Of a stretch of 64,000 bases of DNA, positions 25,319-34,475 are shown in pieces. Origin of the DNA: DASUHT01 sp038230835 (GTDB lineage: Bacteria > Actinomycetota > Thermoleophilia > Gaiellales > JAICJC01); contig JBBRMM010000001.1 of NCBI GenBank assembly GCA_038230835.1, positions 1-64,000 on the forward strand, in the 5' to 3' direction. A program made the translations under genes and the position numbers. How positions within the stretch are numbered: position 1 is the stretch's first letter; each line of letters opens with the position of its first letter. Below the pieces are notes generated by a model, which saw nothing but the letters and a program-made list of their open reading frames with translations, ran no database searches and had not been told where the DNA came from.

Positions 25319-27910
25319 GTGAATCTGGCACTGAGATGGCGCGGGCGCGTGCTCGCGGGCGGCATTGTTGGAGCGATCGTCCTGGCGGCGGCGGTGACGC
25401 CCGTGCTGGCGGGGGCCGGCGGCGGCGGGAGCCTTCAGAGCAACCGCTCGCTGCACTCCGAGAAGCAGGCCTCGGAGGGCGCGGACGAGATCGTCGGCGG
25501 CGCGCTCTCCTTCGACGTGTCGCGCGTCGCTCCGGGCTCGACGGTGAGCGCCGGTGCGTTCACCGCCGCCTTCCAGGCGGGTCGAGCGCTGCCGCTGGCC
25601 GGTGGTTCGTGGTCGCAGGTGACCAGCCAGCCGTACGACTCCGACGCCTTCAACTATCGCGATCCCAATATCTCGAACTCGGGCGGTGGCTCGGGTCTGG
25701 TGTCCGGCCGGATGACCGGCCTGGCAGTCGATCCCCATAACCCGTCGCTCGTGTACGCCGGTGCGGCCGACGGCGGTGTGTGGAAGTCGACCGACGGCGG
25801 GGCGCACTGGACTCCCGTGTTCGACGACCAGCCATCCTCCGCGATCGGCGCCGTGACCATCAATCCCGCCGACGGGTCGGTCTGGGTGGGCACCGGTGAG
25901 AACAACACGGCGTTCGAGAATTACACGGGCACCGGCATCTACCGCTCCACCAACGGCGGCGCGAGTTGGCGGCAGGTGGGCGGCGCCGAGGTCGCCGACG
26001 CGACGGTCGGCAAGCTCGAGTTCGACGGCGTGGGCGGCGTCTATGCGGCCACCGACAAGGGACTCTTCAAACACGCCTCGGCCGGTGTCTCAGGGGCATG
26101 GACGAAGGTTCTGGACGCTCCGATGCAGGGCTTCCAGGCCATCCCGTACGGCCTCTCGTTCGTCAACGACGTCGTCGTGCAGCCCACCACCGGCGGCCAG
26201 GTCGTGGTCGCCAGCATGGCCTGGCGCAACGGCGCTCCCTACAACGGCATCTACGTCTCCCGCGACGGCGGCGCGACGTTCGCCCGCTCACCCCTGGGAG
26301 GGGCGATCAACCCCAAGGCCGTCGGGCGAGCATCGCTGGCCTACTCCGCGGACGGGTCGAAGCTGTACACCGTCATCGAGGACACGGTGCTCTTCAACAA
26401 GCCCAACATCCAGACCGGCAACACCGTGCTGATGGGCGTCTACGTCAGCAATACAGGCAACCCCGACGGGCCCTGGAACCAGATCGCCGACTACCGCAAG
26501 CTCGCCAACTCGGGGTCGGCGCTGAAGCTCAGCAAGGGCTACAGCCCGGGCGTTCAGGCCTGGTACAACCAGTTCATCACGGTCGACCCGGCCGACGCCA
26601 ATCACGTGTACCTGGGACTCGAGGAAGTGTTCGAGACCCGCAACGGCGGATCGACCTGGAACACGATCGGACCGTACTGGAACTTCGGGTTCGCCTGCTG
26701 GGCCCAGAATCCCGACAGCTGCCCCAAGACGACGCACTCCGACCAGCACGCTGTCGCAATCGGCGGCGGCAAGGTCTACGTCGGCAGCGACGGCGGCGTG
26801 TGGAACCGGTCGCTGTCACAGCCCTCGAGCAGCGTGACCGGGTGGCATGACCTGAACGCAACCCTGCACACCCTGCAGTACTACTACGCCGCGTCCGGCT
26901 CTGTGCCGGCGCAGTTCGGCCACGGAGCAGGCACAGCGGTATGGGGCGGCATGCAGGACAACGGCGTGTCGGCGATCTTCCCCGGGCTGGCCAGCATGGT
27001 CTCGCCGTTCGGCGGCGACGGCGGCGACAACATCGTCGATCCCCAGAACGCCGATCGCGTCGTGTCGGAGTACACCGACAACGACATGTGGAGCACCACC
27101 AACGGCGGGTACTCACCGGGTGGCACGATCGTCGCCTGGAAGGAGATCACGCCGTCCTGCGGCGCGTTCCTGTACACGCCCAACCCGTGCGACCCGTTCC
27201 CGCGCTTCATCGCGCCGTTCACCGCCGACCCCAGGAATCTGAACCACTGGGTCACCGGCGGGGCGTATGTGTGGGACAACGGTGGCAAGGGCTGGGGCAC
27301 CGGGTGCTCGGCGACGGCCTGCGACTGGCACATCGTCGACGACCTCGGCGGGTCGGGCGGGTCGGTGAGCGCCCTGGCGGTGGACGGCAGCGTCACGTAC
27401 GCGGGCTGGTGCGGGCCGCAGAACGCCTGCAACCCGAGCACGCTCTCGACCACCGGAGCCGGCTTCACCTTGGGCATCCGCACCAACCACGGCGGTACCT
27501 GGCACTCCGTCTCCACGACGGGACTGCCCAACCGGTACGTCAACAGCCTGGTCATCGACCCAGCGAACTCCGCGCACGTGTACGCGGTGTTCGGTGGGTT
27601 CTCACGCCGGTGGGTGCCCAACGCCGGGGTCGGTCACGTGTTCGAGTCGTCCGATGCCGGAGCGACCTGGACCGACATCTCGGGCACGCTGCCGGATGCT
27701 CCGGCGGACGATCTGGTGATCGCCCACGGGACGCTTGTGCTCGCCACCGACGTCGGCGTGTTCTCGACCAGCGCCGCTTCGCCGGGCACCTGGAGCCGAT
27801 TCGGCAGCGCTCTGCCGTCGGCGGTGGTGGTCGACCTCTCGACGATGTCCGACGGTTCGATCCTGGCCGCAACGCACGGTCGCGGCCTGTGGAAGATCGC
27901 CGCGCCGTGA
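25319..27910 (+). CDS. Large secreted protein with BNR/Asp-box repeats (sialidase/VPS10-like beta-propeller)
   Basis: An 863-residue exported protein. GTG 25319 follows GAGGGGGATGAC and opens a signal peptide (GGIVGAIVLAAAVTPVLAGA). Asp-box motifs recur through the chain: STDGGAHWTP, STNGGASWRQ, SRDGGATF, TRNGGSTWNT and SSDAGATWTD, which mark blades of a beta-propeller as in sialidases, Vps10/sortilin and photosystem assembly factors. The rest is rich in G, S, N and W. No catalytic Arg/Tyr sialidase set is evident, so a binding or scaffold role is as likely as an enzymatic one. It is divergent from the ABC exporter. Confidence 0.85.
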   Translation: MNLALRWRGRVLAGGIVGAIVLAAAVTPVLAGAGGGGSLQSNRSLHSEKQASEGADEIVGGALSFDVSRVAPGSTVSAGAFTAAFQAGRALPLAGGSWSQVTSQPYDSDAFNYRDPNISNSGGGSGLVSGRMTGLAVDPHNPSLVYAGAADGGVWKSTDGGAHWTPVFDDQPSSAIGAVTINPADGSVWVGTGENNTAFENYTGTGIYRSTNGGASWRQVGGAEVADATVGKLEFDGVGGVYAATDKGLFKHASAGVSGAWTKVLDAPMQGFQAIPYGLSFVNDVVVQPTTGGQVVVASMAWRNGAPYNGIYVSRDGGATFARSPLGGAINPKAVGRASLAYSADGSKLYTVIEDTVLFNKPNIQTGNTVLMGVYVSNTGNPDGPWNQIADYRKLANSGSALKLSKGYSPGVQAWYNQFITVDPADANHVYLGLEEVFETRNGGSTWNTIGPYWNFGFACWAQNPDSCPKTTHSDQHAVAIGGGKVYVGSDGGVWNRSLSQPSSSVTGWHDLNATLHTLQYYYAASGSVPAQFGHGAGTAVWGGMQDNGVSAIFPGLASMVSPFGGDGGDNIVDPQNADRVVSEYTDNDMWSTTNGGYSPGGTIVAWKEITPSCGAFLYTPNPCDPFPRFIAPFTADPRNLNHWVTGGAYVWDNGGKGWGTGCSATACDWHIVDDLGGSGGSVSALAVDGSVTYAGWCGPQNACNPSTLSTTGAGFTLGIRTNHGGTWHSVSTTGLPNRYVNSLVIDPANSAHVYAVFGGFSRRWVPNAGVGHVFESSDAGATWTDISGTLPDAPADDLVIAHGTLVLATDVGVFSTSAASPGTWSRFGSALPSAVVVDLSTMSDGSILAATHGRGLWKIAAP

Positions 27911-27919
27911 ACTGACACC

Positions 27920-27949
27920 CGCCCCGGGCGGCGTCGGCCGCCCGGGGCG
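27920..27949. terminator. Bidirectional hairpin terminator
   Basis: A perfect 13-base inverted repeat (CGCCCCGGGCGGC and its complement) with a four-base loop fills the short gap between two convergent genes, ending one base before the sulfotransferase stop. There is no U-run, as is common for hairpin terminators in GC-rich actinobacteria. Confidence 0.75.
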
Positions 27950-27950
27950 A

Positions 27951-28601
27951 TCATCCGTCCGGCGCCGACTCCAGCCCGGCGGAGGCCCGGAACTCGCGCG
28001 TGGTGTTGGTGTGCGGGAACGGCTCGCTCGGCTCGGGAACGCCCAGCGCGCGGCACAGCGACTGCCAGCCGTCGCCGGGGTGCCATTCGACCAGCCGGTT
28101 GGGCTCGACCTCGGCCCGCACCTCGGCGATGTGTCGCCGGTACGCCGCGATCGCCATGTCGCGGTCTGACCAGTCAGGGGTGAAGGTGGTGGCCAGCATC
28201 TCCAGCACCATGGCGCGCCGTGCCACCCATTCCGCGTCGTCCGGCGGCGGTGGGGTCGAGATCTGGGTGAAGATCGTGGGTTGAGCGCTCGCCCACCACT
28301 GCTCCGCGCTCTGACGCATCGACAGCAGGACCACCGCGTCGGGGTTGGCGGCTGCAAGCTGACGCCAGAACGCGCAGGCCGGCCAGTCCACGACGGCGTG
28401 GTACTCGCCCAGGAACGTCAGCCAGTCGGGCGGGTCGCCGTGCAGGGCCGCCCGCCACACCGGGGTGTCAGCGGGCCGGTCGAAGGTCTCGACCATGTGG
28501 TAGCAGCGGCCGCCGGTCAGCCGCTCGAGTGCCAGCTTGAGCGAGTTCGTGCCGGTGCGCCCGACTCCGGCGCCGATCACCCGCAGCTGAGAGTTCGCCA
28601 T
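27951..28601 (-). CDS. Sulfotransferase family protein
   Basis: A 216-residue protein of the P-loop sulfotransferase family. The PAPS 5'-phosphosulfate loop lies at the start (VIGAGVGRTGTNSLKLALER), and the 3'-phosphate site is in the segment AVVLLSMRQSAEQWWAS. This short form is frequent in bacteria and has no assigned acceptor. It has its own promoter space, divergent from the aldehyde dehydrogenase, and ends in a hairpin shared with the BNR protein gene. Confidence 0.88.
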   Translation of the reverse strand: MANSQLRVIGAGVGRTGTNSLKLALERLTGGRCYHMVETFDRPADTPVWRAALHGDPPDWLTFLGEYHAVVDWPACAFWRQLAAANPDAVVLLSMRQSAEQWWASAQPTIFTQISTPPPPDDAEWVARRAMVLEMLATTFTPDWSDRDMAIAAYRRHIAEVRAEVEPNRLVEWHPGDGWQSLCRALGVPEPSEPFPHTNTTREFRASAGLESAPDG

Positions 28602-28666
28602 CGAACTCGCAGCCTACCAAGACCGAACTTCTCTAGAGTGCGTTCTGCAAACCGCCTTGAGGGGCG

Positions 28667-30106
28667 ATGACCGGCGCGACCATGTACATCGACGGAGTCT
28701 GGACTGATGGCCAGGCGTCGCGGACGATCGCCGTCCACAGTCCGGCCACGGGCGAGCTGTTGGCGGACGTGCCGGTCGCCACCGCTGCCGATGTGGACGC
28801 CGCGGTGGCCGCCGCTCGGCAGGGCCAGCGAGCGTTGGAGGAGCTGACGGTGTACGAGCGGGCGGCGCTCCTGCACGCGGCCGCGGACCTGGTCGAGCGC
28901 GACGCCGATGCGATCGCCCGGGAGCTTGCCATCGAGCAGGGCAAGCCGTGGCGCACCGAAGCGGTGGAGGAGGTCGAGGAGACGGCCGGGAACTTTCGCA
29001 TGGCTGCCGAGGACGTCAAGCGCCTGGACACCAGCGTGATCCCCAGCGAGCGCCGCGGCAAGATGGTGTTCACCTTCCGCAAGCCCAACGGCGTGTTCGC
29101 GGTCATCACCCCCTGGAACTTCCCCATGATGATCCCGTCGGAACTGATCGCTCCCGCGCTTGCGACGGGCAACGCGGTGATCCTCAAGCCGAGCGAGTAC
29201 ACCCCGCTGGCCGGCCGCCGGTTGGTCGAGTTGCTGCACGAGGCCGGGTTCCCGGCCGGTTCGGTGAACCTGCTCTATGGCGACCGCGAAGTCGGCGACG
29301 CGCTGGTCACGCACCGCGGCGTCGACGCGATCGCATTCGTCGGCTCCCACACCACCGGTGAGGCGATCGTGCGCGCTGCCGGGCTCAAGCGCACGCTGAT
29401 CGAAGCCAGCGGCAACGGCCCGCTGATCGTGCTCGGAGACGCGGACGTCGATGCGGCCGCCGCGGCTGCGGTGGATGGTGCGGCGTACCTGGCCGGGCAG
29501 GTGTGCGTCGCCACCGAACGGGTGCTGGTGGCCCGGGAGGTGCACGATCAGCTGCTCGAGCGCGTGCTCGCCCACGCCGGCGGCGTGGTGCTCGGTCATC
29601 CGCTGGAAGAGAGCACCACGATGGGGCCGCTCAACAACGAGGCGGTGGCGGGCAAGATGGACCGGCACATGGCCGACGCCGGCCGGCGCGGAGCGCGGGT
29701 GCTGCTGGGAGGGTCACGGGCTGCCGGCTTCGCCACCGACCTGTACTACCCCCTGACGGTGGTGGACGACGTTGCCACCGACACTCTGCTCTTCCGCGAG
29801 GAGTCGTTCGGGCCAGTGCTTCCGATCACCCGGTTCGAGAGCGACGACGAGGCGATCCGGTTGGCCAACGACAGCCATCTGGGGCTGCAGGCCGCGGTCT
29901 TCACCGCCAGCCTCAAGCGCGCCTTCCGGTTCATCCACGAGTTGCGGACCGGCGGCATCCAGATCAACGAGTCGGTCGGCTACTGGGAGGGCCGCCCGCC
30001 CTTCGGTGGCGCTGCCGGCACGAGCACCGGCTGGGGTCGGATCCAGCTCGAGGACTTCACCGACCTGCGCACCGCTACCGTCGATTATCTGAACACACGG
30101 GAGTAG
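28667..30106 (+). CDS. NAD(P)-dependent aldehyde dehydrogenase
   Basis: A 479-residue enzyme of normal length. It begins at ATG 28667 after GAGGGG. The cofactor-binding region includes ITPWNFPMMIPSELIAPALA and FVGSHTTGEAIVRAAG; the catalytic cysteine lies in LAGQVCVATERVLV. The usual E-L-G-G motif reads IEASGNGPLIVLGD, so the general-base glutamate is present but the following residues differ from the consensus, a variation seen in some semialdehyde dehydrogenases. It oxidises an aldehyde to the acid; the substrate is unknown. The downstream ORF lies in the same frame, separated by one TAG. Confidence 0.9.
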   Translation: MTGATMYIDGVWTDGQASRTIAVHSPATGELLADVPVATAADVDAAVAAARQGQRALEELTVYERAALLHAAADLVERDADAIARELAIEQGKPWRTEAVEEVEETAGNFRMAAEDVKRLDTSVIPSERRGKMVFTFRKPNGVFAVITPWNFPMMIPSELIAPALATGNAVILKPSEYTPLAGRRLVELLHEAGFPAGSVNLLYGDREVGDALVTHRGVDAIAFVGSHTTGEAIVRAAGLKRTLIEASGNGPLIVLGDADVDAAAAAAVDGAAYLAGQVCVATERVLVAREVHDQLLERVLAHAGGVVLGHPLEESTTMGPLNNEAVAGKMDRHMADAGRRGARVLLGGSRAAGFATDLYYPLTVVDDVATDTLLFREESFGPVLPITRFESDDEAIRLANDSHLGLQAAVFTASLKRAFRFIHELRTGGIQINESVGYWEGRPPFGGAAGTSTGWGRIQLEDFTDLRTATVDYLNTRE

Positions 30107-30109
30107 ATC

Positions 30110-30890
30110 CTGGCGCGTCGAGAGGTCAGGCAGTCGAGAGATCGCCTCGACCTGCGGGCCGACTGCGAGCGCTGCTTCGGCCTCTGTTGCGTCGCGCCGG
30201 CGTTCTCGGCGTCGGCGGAGTTTGCGATCGACAAGCCCGCCGGACAGGCGTGCCCCAATCTGGGGCCGGACTTCCGCTGTGCGATTCACGAGCAGCTCAG
30301 GCCGCGGGGCTTCCCCGGGTGCTCGGCGTACGACTGCTTCGGGGCCGGGCAGAAGGTCGCCCAGGGCACCTTCGACGGACTGGACTGGCGGCGAGCACCG
30401 GAGATCGCGCCGCAGATGTATCAGACGTTCTCGGTCATGCGGCAACTGCATGAGTCGCTCTGGTATCTGACCGACGCGCTCACCCGGCGGTCGGGCCCGC
30501 TTCACGATCGGCTCAGCCTCGCCCTCGACGAGACCGAACGCCTCACACATGCCGCCCCCGACCGTCTCCTGGCGTTGGCGCGGGCCGCTCGACCGCAGTG
30601 GCGCCGACCTGATCGGGGCCGACCTCCGAGGTGCGGATCTGAGAGCCGCCGATCTGAGGGGGGCGTACCTGATCGGCGCCGACCTGCGCGGCGCCGACCT
30701 GGGAGTGGCTGACGTCATGGCTGCTGACTTCAGAAATGCCGACCTGCGAGGCGCCGACGTGGTCGAAAGCCTGTTTCTCACTCAATCCCAGCTCGATGCG
30801 GCCCGGGGAGACAGGGACACGACGTTGCCGGCGTGGCTCACCGTCCCCGCCCACTGGTCGCCTCCAGATCCGCGATCAACCCGCGTTTGA
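30110..30890 (+). pseudogene. Cysteine-motif plus pentapeptide-repeat protein gene, no standard start and frameshifted
   Basis: The first part encodes a conserved cysteine-rich domain (ADCERCFGLCCVAPAFSASA; later CPNLGPDFRCAIH and GCSAYDCFG), then helices up to about 30590. In relatives a C-terminal pentapeptide-repeat domain follows. Here that domain (GADLIGADLRGADLRAADLR and more) lies in another frame, from about 30610 to 30890, and the linker of some 25 residues is missing. No ATG, GTG or TTG exists in frame before the cysteine motifs; the only option is CTG at 30110, six bases after a GGGAG site. The gene is probably inactivated, though the two halves could be made separately. Confidence 0.7.
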
Positions 30891-30917
30891 CCGTCCGCGC
30901 TCAGAGTTCAGGCGCTG

Positions 30918-31778
30918 TTAGGGTGGGTCGAGACCGTCCTCGGCGCGTCCGCGCAGGAACCGCTCGATTTCGCGGGCGAGCTCGTCACCCGACGGCAGCT
31001 GCTCGGCGTCGGCCTCCTCGGCCATCGCCTCCAGCCGGGCGACCGTCTCGCGGAGCATCGCGTCGCCGGCCACGGCGGCGTCGTAGCGCCCGGTCTGCTC
31101 GCGCTCCTCCCGGACCAGCGACTTCAGGTCGAAACTGACGCCGAGGTGGCCGCCGAGCCGCTCCAGCAGCGCGATGCTCGCGGCGGCGTAGCCAACGCTG
31201 GCGTAGGGGGGCACCTGGGCGAAGAATCCGACCGCGGGCGTGCCGGCGGCGGTGACCGCCATCTCGAACGCCGAGATCGCTGCTGACGGCACGCGCAGCA
31301 GACCGGTGGGGCCGAGGATCTCCTGCGTGGTCAGCAGGCCGTCCTGGGAGGCGGTCGCCAAGACCGGCACCGGCTGCGTGTGGGCCACAGCCGCCGGCAC
31401 CGCGCCAAGGCTGATCCACTGCAGCACCCCGAGCCGGCCCACCAGTTCGACCACGTCGCCCGCCAGTTCACGCCAGCGCAGATCAGGCTCGGCACCCGCA
31501 AAGACCAGCAGGTCACGCCGGCCGGCCCGCACGTGGCGGATGGCCAGCTCGGGCCAGCGCATGTCCGAGAGTCGCCCGTCCTGCACGTCGAGTGTCGGCC
31601 GTCGTGACCGGTAGTCGAAGATGGAGTCGGGGTCGAAGCGGGCGATCACCGACGAGTCGGCTGCCACCTCGGCGACCGCACGGGAGGCTGCCTCGGCGGC
31701 GTCCACCCAGCCGTCGAACGATGCCACGAGCACCGCTCCCCGGAGGGTGGGCAGGTTGTCCGCGAGTTCGTACAGCAT
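30918..31778 (-). CDS. PAC2 family protein (proteasome assembly chaperone-like)
   Basis: A 286-residue protein. The start is the ATG at 31778-31776 (MLYELADNLPTLRGAVLVAS), where family similarity begins. The PAC2 fold motifs are visible: FDGWVDAAEAASRAV, ARFDPDSIFDYRSRRP, WPELAIRHVRAG and SLGAVPAAVAHTQPVPVLAT. It is widespread in actinobacteria; PAC2 proteins share a fold with archaeal and eukaryotic proteasome chaperones, but the bacterial role is not settled. A coiled C-terminal tail rich in E and R follows. It is divergent from the amidase gene. Confidence 0.9.
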   Translation of the reverse strand: MLYELADNLPTLRGAVLVASFDGWVDAAEAASRAVAEVAADSSVIARFDPDSIFDYRSRRPTLDVQDGRLSDMRWPELAIRHVRAGRRDLLVFAGAEPDLRWRELAGDVVELVGRLGVLQWISLGAVPAAVAHTQPVPVLATASQDGLLTTQEILGPTGLLRVPSAAISAFEMAVTAAGTPAVGFFAQVPPYASVGYAAASIALLERLGGHLGVSFDLKSLVREEREQTGRYDAAVAGDAMLRETVARLEAMAEEADAEQLPSGDELAREIERFLRGRAEDGLDPP

Positions 31779-31953
31779 CGGCGTGCAGGATACGCGTTTA
31801 CCGCCGACCCGGAGGGCGAGTGCGATCATCGCCACGGATCGGCCCGGACTCGGTCGAGTGATGCGGGTGGCCAAGACAACCCAGGTGTGCGAGGATCGCT
31901 GGCCACGTCCGCCCGCGAGCGTCGCAGCGCAACACCGCACGAAGGAGCCACCG

Positions 31954-33396
31954 TTGACCGATCTGCACCACTTGTCCGCGACCGAGGCGTTGCACAAGTT
32001 CGGCACCCGTGAGCTGTCGCCGGTAGAACTGATGGCGAGCGTGATCGCGCGTACCGAGGCGGTGGACGGCGAGGTCAACGCCCTCTGCCACCGCTTCTTC
32101 GAGCGCGCCCTTGCGGACGCCGGTAAGGCCGAGGCACGGTATATGGGACTCGGCGATCCGCCCCGACCGCTGGAGGGCATCCCGACCGCCGTCAAGGAGG
32201 AGGAGCCGGTCGCGGGCGAGCCGTGGACACAGGGCTCGCTGCTCTACGAAGACGAGGTCGCCGACCACTCGTCGCCGTTCGCCGAGCGGATCCTCGCCTC
32301 CGGGGCAATCGTGCACGCGCGGACGACCGCGCCCGAGTTCTCCTGTGCGGCGTTCACGCACTCCCGGCTGTGGGGGGTGACCCGCAACCCGTGGAACCTC
32401 GAATGCGCTGTGGGCGGATCGTCCGGGGGATCAGGCGCGGCGCTTGCGAGCGGTATGACCATGCTCGCGAGCGGCTCGGATATCGGTGGGTCGATCCGGA
32501 TCCCCGCTTCGTTCAACGGGGTCGTCGGGTTCAAGCCTCCGTACGGCCGGGTTCCCCAGGAGCCCGGGTTCAACCTGGACACCTACTGCCACTGCGGGCC
32601 GATGGCGCGCACCGTGTCCGACTGCCTGCTGTTCGAAAACGCGCTCGCCGGACCGGATCCTCGCGATCACGTGTCGATCCGGCCGAAACTCGTCCTGCCG
32701 GAGATCCTGGACGGCGTCAGCGGCCTGCGGGTCGCCGTGTCGGACGACCTGGGCGGCTGGCCGGTCGATCCGGAGATCCGAGCGAACACCCTCGACCTGG
32801 CGCTCGCGTTGCGCGACGAGGGCGCAACCGTCGAGGAGGTCGATGTGGTCGTGCCGCCCGCCGACGTCGAGCGAGCGGCCGCGATCCACTTCGCACTCGG
32901 TTTCGGCGCCTGGGTGGCGCAGGCCGCGGCCGAGCACGCCGACCGCATGACCCCGTATGCGCTCGAGTTCGCACGCTGGTCAGCGGAGACTGCCGGAGAC
33001 GGGTCGCTGCTTGAGAAGCTGGAGATCGAGGCCCGTGTGTACCTCCCGGTGGGGGCGCTGCTCGAGCGGTTCGACGTGCTGATCTGCCCGACCGTCGGTA
33101 CCCGGGGCCTGCGTGCGGTGGACGATTATGTGGGGCATGGCCTGACGGTCGACGGCAAGGAGCTCGAGTTCTACTTCGAGTCGATGCTCACTCCGGTGTT
33201 CAACGTGCTCAGCCGCTGCCCGGTGCTCAACGTCCCGTCCGGCCGCGCATCCAACGGCGTGCCGACCGGTGTGCAGATCGTCGGCCGCACGTATGACGAC
33301 CTCACGGTGTTTCGGGTCGGTGCCGCCTGCGAGCGGGCCCGCCCATGGTTCGACACCGATCAGCGTCGCCCCGAACTCGCCGCCGCCCGCACCTGA
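31954..33396 (+). CDS. Amidase (amidase signature family)
   Basis: A 480-residue enzyme starting with TTG 31954, chosen because AAGGAG stands seven bases upstream and the N-terminal helix (LSATEALHKFGTRELSPVEL) follows at once. The Ser-cisSer-Lys triad can be placed: Lys in GIPTAVKEEEPV, cis-Ser in CAVGGSSGGSGAALASG and the nucleophile in GSDIGGSIRIPA. It hydrolyses a carboxamide; the substrate is unknown. The usual K-D in the lysine motif is K-E here, a mild deviation. It is divergent from the PAC2 gene and convergent with the SnoaL-like gene. Confidence 0.9.
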   Translation: MTDLHHLSATEALHKFGTRELSPVELMASVIARTEAVDGEVNALCHRFFERALADAGKAEARYMGLGDPPRPLEGIPTAVKEEEPVAGEPWTQGSLLYEDEVADHSSPFAERILASGAIVHARTTAPEFSCAAFTHSRLWGVTRNPWNLECAVGGSSGGSGAALASGMTMLASGSDIGGSIRIPASFNGVVGFKPPYGRVPQEPGFNLDTYCHCGPMARTVSDCLLFENALAGPDPRDHVSIRPKLVLPEILDGVSGLRVAVSDDLGGWPVDPEIRANTLDLALALRDEGATVEEVDVVVPPADVERAAAIHFALGFGAWVAQAAAEHADRMTPYALEFARWSAETAGDGSLLEKLEIEARVYLPVGALLERFDVLICPTVGTRGLRAVDDYVGHGLTVDGKELEFYFESMLTPVFNVLSRCPVLNVPSGRASNGVPTGVQIVGRTYDDLTVFRVGAACERARPWFDTDQRRPELAAART

Positions 33397-33404
33397 GCTC
33401 CCGC

Positions 33405-33815
33405 TCAACGCCAGGCCGGCGCCGTGCCCCCCGCTGCCGTCATCGCATCGCCGCGGGAGCGGTAGTCGCGGATCTCGGTGATCGCCCCGTCGCGCAGCGT
33501 GAAAACGATGAAGGCCTGGCCGAGGAACTCCTCCCCGGCGGGTGCCCCGACCTCGGGTGCGCGCACGCACAGCACGACGTGGTCGCCGCACGCCGTCAGT
33601 TCGATCGCCTCGACGAGCGGGAGATGCTCCATCGTCCGACGCACGTTCTCGATCACCTGGTCGCCGTCTGCGCAGTACAGCTCAGGACGAACTCCTCGGT
33701 GGGTCGTGGTCGGGGTGATGCGCGCGGACAGCCGCTCGAGGTCGCCGCAGCGGATCGCATCGAGCCAGTCGGCCCAGATGATCTCGATGTTGCTCTGAGG
33801 AGCTCGTGCGCTCAA
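33405..33815 (-). CDS. SnoaL/NTF2-like family protein
   Basis: A 136-residue alpha+beta barrel protein. The opening helix (IIWADWLDAIRCGDLERLSA) and the final strand with GAITEIRDYRSRGDAM are characteristic of SnoaL-like proteins, which include isomerases, hydrolases and non-enzymatic ligand binders. Its ATG overlaps the stop of the upstream histidine-rich membrane protein gene by four bases. The function cannot be narrowed further. Confidence 0.8.
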   Translation of the reverse strand: MSARAPQSNIEIIWADWLDAIRCGDLERLSARITPTTTHRGVRPELYCADGDQVIENVRRTMEHLPLVEAIELTACGDHVVLCVRAPEVGAPAGEEFLGQAFIVFTLRDGAITEIRDYRSRGDAMTAAGGTAPAWR

Positions 33816-34393
33816 TCGTGGGCGTGGTGTGACCGGTGGTGGTGGTGCGGTGGGCGGTGCGGACGTGGCCGGTGGGCCCGCGACCGGCCGTGCTTGCCGT
33901 GCTCGCCACGCCGAGGCTCGCGACGCTCGTGGTGCTCAGCCGATTCGTGGTGCTGGGCGTGCCCGTACTCCGGCTGGCCGGGTGGGCGCGTCCCGCCGCC
34001 TGGACCGGTGGGTGGTGGGGTCGTCCCGCCGTTCGAGCCCTCCAATCCGCCCCCGGGCGGCCGGCGCGGCGCACCTGTCGCAGCGGCCGGTGCCCGGGTG
34101 GCGGCGGACGCGATCTCGATTGCCGAGAACGGAAGCACGGCGGAAGGGCTGGCCAGCGGGAACAGCGGCACGCCGCCGGCCGTCCCGGAGATCGCCGCCG
34201 CCCGCACCGCCTGCAGCGGGGAATCACCGAGCACCGAGACACTGACCCCCGCGATCGCGGCGTAGGCCGCGACCATCGCAACGATCAGGCCCGCGAACGT
34301 CAGCCCGCCGCGCCAGCGCTGGGTTGCCAGCGTGCCGCGGCCGCCCATCCCGCCATCATCGAAAGACCCCACACTCTCGTTATAGACGCCCAT
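33812..34393 (-). CDS. Membrane-anchored protein with histidine-rich C-terminal tail
   Basis: A 193-residue protein. One clear hydrophobic helix lies near the N-terminus (LTFAGLIVAMVAAYAAIAGV), followed by an alanine-rich region and a proline/glycine linker. The last 45 residues are extremely rich in histidine, arginine and glutamate (GHAQHHESAEHHERREPRRG; ending HRPPHHHHRSHHAHD). Such tails bind transition metals such as Ni, Zn or Cu, or act as pH sensors; this is inference. No family is recognised. It is translationally coupled to the SnoaL-like gene. Confidence 0.65.
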   Translation of the reverse strand: MGVYNESVGSFDDGGMGGRGTLATQRWRGGLTFAGLIVAMVAAYAAIAGVSVSVLGDSPLQAVRAAAISGTAGGVPLFPLASPSAVLPFSAIEIASAATRAPAAATGAPRRPPGGGLEGSNGGTTPPPTGPGGGTRPPGQPEYGHAQHHESAEHHERREPRRGEHGKHGRSRAHRPRPHRPPHHHHRSHHAHD

Positions 34394-34432
34394 GAGGTGT
34401 TTCGGCCACCCGGAACCCGCGATCGGGCGGGC

Positions 34433-34461
34433 TTGTCGTGCCGTGTGTGGTCTGGTACGCT
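34433..34461 (+). promoter_or_regulatory. Probable sigma-70-type promoter of the methyltransferase operon
   Basis: TTGTCG (34433-34438) and TACGCT (34456-34461) are separated by 17 bases and lie about 90 bases before the methyltransferase start. Both hexamers match the housekeeping consensus only in part. The operator-like palindrome listed next lies just downstream, around the expected transcription start. Confidence 0.4.
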
Positions 34462-34475
34462 CGTCATCAGATGTT

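Noticed and set aside
23400..25322. 640-codon plus-strand frame opposite the ABC transporter genes
   Set aside because: Antisense to clear ABC permease and ATPase genes; low-complexity composition and no start context.
30104..30112. Dehydrogenase-cysteine-domain fusion through TAG recoding
   Set aside because: There is no sign of a recoding element and the dehydrogenase has its normal length; a CTG start or gene loss is simpler. It is kept as a finding only because the frame is continuous.
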